Source: Brevundimonas bullata (GTDB taxonomy: Bacteria; Pseudomonadota; Alphaproteobacteria; Caulobacterales; Caulobacteraceae). From it: a stretch of 64,000 bases of DNA. Positions 61,535-64,000 of the stretch are shown one piece after another (the first letter of the stretch is position 1; every line of letters starts with the position of its first letter). The position numbers were made by a program, and so were the translations under genes. The notes under the pieces were generated by a model. That model worked only from the letters and a program-made list of their open reading frames with translations. It had not been told where the DNA came from and did no database searches. The stretch spans positions 806,001 to 870,000 of the forward strand of contig NZ_JACHLM010000001.1 in NCBI RefSeq assembly GCF_014207965.1. Direction: 5' to 3'.

Positions 61535-61864
61535 TCAGTAGGCGCCGACGAGGCCCAGGGCCGCCACGTGCAGCGGCGGCAGCAGATAGCCCTGCACGCC
61601 CTGTATGATCAGCAGGGCCACGATCGGGGTCAGGTCCATGCCGCCCAGCGGCGGGATGATCCGGCGCAGCGGAGCCAGAACCGGTCCGGTGAACCGGTCC
61701 AGGAACTCGGCCACCTGGGCGACGAAGCGATTGCGGTAGTTGATGACGTCGAAGGCGAACAACCAGCTCAGGATCGCATTGGCGATGATGGCGAACAGCA
61801 GCAGCTGCAGCAGCGCGCCGATCAGAAAGAAGATGAAGCCGATGACGCCGGCGCCGATGCCCAT
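61535..61864 (-). CDS. YggT family integral membrane protein
   Basis: A 109-aa protein with two to three membrane helices: 'GFIFFLIGALLQLLLFAIIA', then the YggT signature 'RFTGPVLAPLRRIIPPLGGM' and 'DLTPIVALLIIQGVQGYLL'. Related proteins occur next to cell-division or osmotic-stress genes in other bacteria. The exact role is unclear. It stands alone, and the tRNA-Ala lies upstream on the other strand. Confidence 0.9.
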   Translation of the reverse strand: MGIGAGVIGFIFFLIGALLQLLLFAIIANAILSWLFAFDVINYRNRFVAQVAEFLDRFTGPVLAPLRRIIPPLGGMDLTPIVALLIIQGVQGYLLPPLHVAALGLVGAY

Positions 61865-61985
61865 GAGCGAATTCCTGTGAAACCTGTTCGCTTCTAGCGG
61901 CGCCGCCGTCGAACGCCAAGGTTTCCTCCGCGACCCGTTGACACCCCCTCAGCGCGCCGCTTATCTCGCCTCCTGCCTGTCGGTC

Positions 61986-62061
<76 letters not shown>

Positions 62062-62112
62062 AGGCATTCCCGGATCATCTCGTGACACGACGGGCGCAGG
62101 CCCGCCCTCGCG

Positions 62113-63135
62113 TCAGTTCTCGCGGTAGAAGTTGCAGTACCAGTCGACGAAACGGCCGACGCCGTCTTCCACGGGGGTGGTGGGGGCGTAGTCGAGGGCG
62201 GCCAGGGTGTCGGTGACGTCGGCTTCGGTATTGGCCACGTCGCCGTCCTGCATGGGCATGAGGTTAAGCTTGGCCTTGCGACCCAGTTTCTCCTCCAGCA
62301 CCTCAATGTAGCGCATCAGGGCGACGGGGCGGCCGGCGCCGAGGTTGAGGATGCGCCAGGGGGCGACGCCGCTGGTGGCCGGGTTGGGGGCGGTGGCGTC
62401 CCAGGTCGGGTCGATGGCGGCGGGGCGGTCCAGCGCCGCGATCACGCCGGTGACGATGTCGTCGACGTAGGTGAAGTCGCGGCTCATCTTACCTTCGCCG
62501 TAAACGTCGATGGGCTCGTCCTTGAGGATGGCGCGGGTGAATTTGAACAGGGCCATGTCCGGCCGGCCCCACGGTCCATAGACGGTGAAGAAGCGCAGGC
62601 CCGTGGCCGGGAAGCCGAACAGGTGGGCGTAGGAATGGGCCATGGCCTCATTGGCCAGCTTGGTCGCGGCATAGACGGTCAGCGGGTGGTCGGCCGGATC
62701 GCGCACCGAGAACGGCAGGGCGGCGTTGGCGCCGAAGACCGAGCTGGTCGAGGCGAAGACCAGGTTGGCGGCCTTCACCGCGCGGCAACCCTCGAGGATG
62801 CTGAGGAAGCCGACGACGTTGGAATCGACATAGGTCTCCGGCGCTTCGAGGCTGTAGCGGACCCCGGCCTGGGCGGCGAGGTGGACGACGCGGCGCGGCT
62901 TGTGCTCGGCGAACAGGGCGGCGACGCCGGCGCGGTCGGCCAGGTCGAGCGTGTGGTGGAGATAGGCTGGATAGGCCTGAAGCTGGGCCAGGCGGGCGTG
63001 TTTGAGCGCCGGGTCGTAGTAGGCGTTGAGGTTGTCCAGACCGATGACCGTCTCGCCGCGCTCCAGCAGCCGACGCGCGGTGTGGAAGCCGATGAAGCCG
63101 GCGGAGCCGGTGACGAGGACGGGATCAGTGGACAT
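62113..63135 (-). CDS. NAD-dependent UDP-glucuronate 4-epimerase-like protein
   Basis: A 340-aa short-chain dehydrogenase-type epimerase making UDP-galacturonate from UDP-glucuronate, for polysaccharides or LPS. The N-terminus binds NAD ('VLVTGSAGFIGFHTARRLLE'), and 'GLDNLNAYYDPALKHARL' is characteristic of the uronate epimerase subgroup. The catalytic S/Y/K are in 'VFASTSSVFG' and 'VYAATKLANEAMAHSY'; 'TVYGPWGRPDMALFKFTRAI' is the substrate part. An unknown membrane protein gene lies 43 nt upstream on the same strand. Confidence 0.93.
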   Translation of the reverse strand: MSTDPVLVTGSAGFIGFHTARRLLERGETVIGLDNLNAYYDPALKHARLAQLQAYPAYLHHTLDLADRAGVAALFAEHKPRRVVHLAAQAGVRYSLEAPETYVDSNVVGFLSILEGCRAVKAANLVFASTSSVFGANAALPFSVRDPADHPLTVYAATKLANEAMAHSYAHLFGFPATGLRFFTVYGPWGRPDMALFKFTRAILKDEPIDVYGEGKMSRDFTYVDDIVTGVIAALDRPAAIDPTWDATAPNPATSGVAPWRILNLGAGRPVALMRYIEVLEEKLGRKAKLNLMPMQDGDVANTEADVTDTLAALDYAPTTPVEDGVGRFVDWYCNFYREN

Positions 63136-63178
63136 CAGGCTGCGATAGACGGTTGGACACGGTTTCGCCAGCGGGCGG

Positions 63179-64000
63179 TCAGGACCGGGCCTCGGCCGGC
63201 GTGGGTGCGGGCTCGGCGAAGCGGGCGGCGAGGCTGAGACCGCAGGCCAGGATCAGACAGGCGGCGGCGCCGATCAGGAACGGCCGGATTGCGCTGACAG
63301 GCGGGCTCAACGGACGCAGGAACAGCAGGGCCAGCAGGCCAATCAGGGCCAGGGCGCCGGGCAGATCCATGCCGACGCCGAGGAAGACGAAATGGCCCAG
63401 GCCCATCAGCCAGGCGCCGCCGAGCACGCCCGCGACGGCGGCGGGGATCAGGCTAGTGGAGCGGGTCAGATCGGGGCTGATCAGGGCGGCGAGCGCGGCG
63501 GCGACGGCGGCCAGCAGGGCGGGCCAGACGAACAGCAGGGCGGCCTCGGGGGCGGCGCCCTGAACCGCGCAGCCGAGCAGGAAGACGAGGGCGATCAGGC
63601 CCAGCCAACCGCCCCAGGTCGTGGTGGCGGCCTTGACCGGCCACAGCGACAGGGCGACGGCGATGACGCCCGCGCCGAGCATGACCGGGCTGAAGCCGCC
63701 GATCAGCAGGGTCAGAAGCGTCAGGACGGCGACGGTCCCGGCGATCACGCGCGGACGTGCCCGGCGCGCCCCGGTCAGGAACAGCAGGGCCAGGGCGAGG
63801 ATGGTCAGGACGGCCCCCGCCTCCATCCACGGCAGGCGATGCAGCAGGACATAGTAGGTCTCGGACGAGGCGGCGCGGCTCGACATCGGCCCGGCCAGCA
63901 GGCGCACGGCCTGGGCCAGGACCAGTCCGGCTGACAGGAACCACAGCCCGTCCAGCAGGCCGCGTCCGACCTGTGTGGCGGTCAGGCCGACAGCGCGGCG
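63179..64000 (-). CDS. Polytopic membrane protein, 5' end outside window
   Basis: The frame is open to the right edge (about 273 codons visible, reading RRAVGLTATQVGRGLLDGLW and on), so the start lies beyond the window. It is highly hydrophobic, with at least seven helices such as 'AGAVLTILALALLFLTGARR', 'WLGLIALVFLLGCAVQGAA' and 'LPGALALIGLLALLFLRPL'. I do not recognise the family. The position next to a sugar-nucleotide epimerase hints at an envelope polysaccharide role, but that is only inference. Confidence 0.75.
   Translation of the reverse strand, partial: RRAVGLTATQVGRGLLDGLWFLSAGLVLAQAVRLLAGPMSSRAASSETYYVLLHRLPWMEAGAVLTILALALLFLTGARRARPRVIAGTVAVLTLLTLLIGGFSPVMLGAGVIAVALSLWPVKAATTTWGGWLGLIALVFLLGCAVQGAAPEAALLFVWPALLAAVAAALAALISPDLTRSTSLIPAAVAGVLGGAWLMGLGHFVFLGVGMDLPGALALIGLLALLFLRPLSPPVSAIRPFLIGAAACLILACGLSLAARFAEPAPTPAEARS

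Overview
The window is about 64 kb of high-GC (roughly two-thirds G+C), densely coding chromosomal DNA from an alphaproteobacterium, most likely Caulobacteraceae and probably Brevundimonas-like. The reasons are: a YlxR/L7Ae-type protein in the nusA-infB cluster; two LexA operators of the alphaproteobacterial form GTTC-N7-GTTC; an MmcB (DUF1052) gene; a RegB/RegA/SenC redox cluster; DUF2794 and intracellular PHB depolymerase genes; and many dispersed GC-rich intergenic palindromes. I see no phage, insertion sequence, CRISPR array or conjugation gene. This is core genome.

Layout. 0-12 kb: the translation/RNA cluster rimP (cut by the left edge), nusA, ylxR, infB, then two exported proteins of unknown role, then rbfA, truB, rpsO and pnp. 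12-22 kb: a lipoprotein, rph, the heat-shock pair hrcA-grpE, a dienelactone hydrolase, an alkB-like gene, dnaK (with a probable sigma-32 promoter), dnaJ, dapB and a DMT exporter. 22-32 kb: dut and coaBC, a small lipoprotein with a LexA box in front of it, murI, an M3-family lipoprotein peptidase, corA and ppc. 32-39 kb: ffh, rpsP, rimM, a glutathione S-transferase, a 57-aa YegP-like protein, benE, fabI and DUF2794. 39-50 kb: a Bax-inhibitor-1 protein, thpR, a GNAT enzyme, a lipocalin, SOS-box mmcB, regA-regB diverging from senC, phaZ, a YgjP-like metallopeptidase, a class A penicillin-binding protein and an exported alpha/beta hydrolase. 50-64 kb: a Rieske oxygenase, a TetR regulator, a CPA2 antiporter, an exported M13 peptidase, a candidate structured RNA, hisS, DUF418, a membrane protein, hbd, yggT, tRNA-Ala(CGC), a UDP-glucuronate epimerase, and a membrane protein cut by the right edge.

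How the genes work together. The left third is translation, RNA maturation/decay and protein folding. The middle holds central metabolism (ppc, murI, coaBC, fabI, dapB) and redox control. The right third is envelope maintenance, ion transport and PHB/fatty-acid turnover. Genes are tightly packed; many pairs overlap by 1-4 nt (rimP/nusA, rbfA/truB, hrcA/grpE, dnaJ/dapB, thpR/GNAT, hbd/membrane protein), implying translational coupling.

Most notable signals: (1) a perfect GAAC-N7-GAAC LexA-type box in front of a lipoprotein whose C-terminal segment looks like one I associate with secreted polymorphic toxins; (2) a family of at least five REP-like palindromes, one of which supplies the C-terminal codons of rbfA; (3) a run of consecutive hairpins ending in a terminator downstream of hisS, a good candidate small RNA; (4) several larger intergenic inverted-repeat elements, including one with perfect 23-bp arms; (5) two exported genes and a terminator interrupting the usual infB-rbfA neighbourhood.
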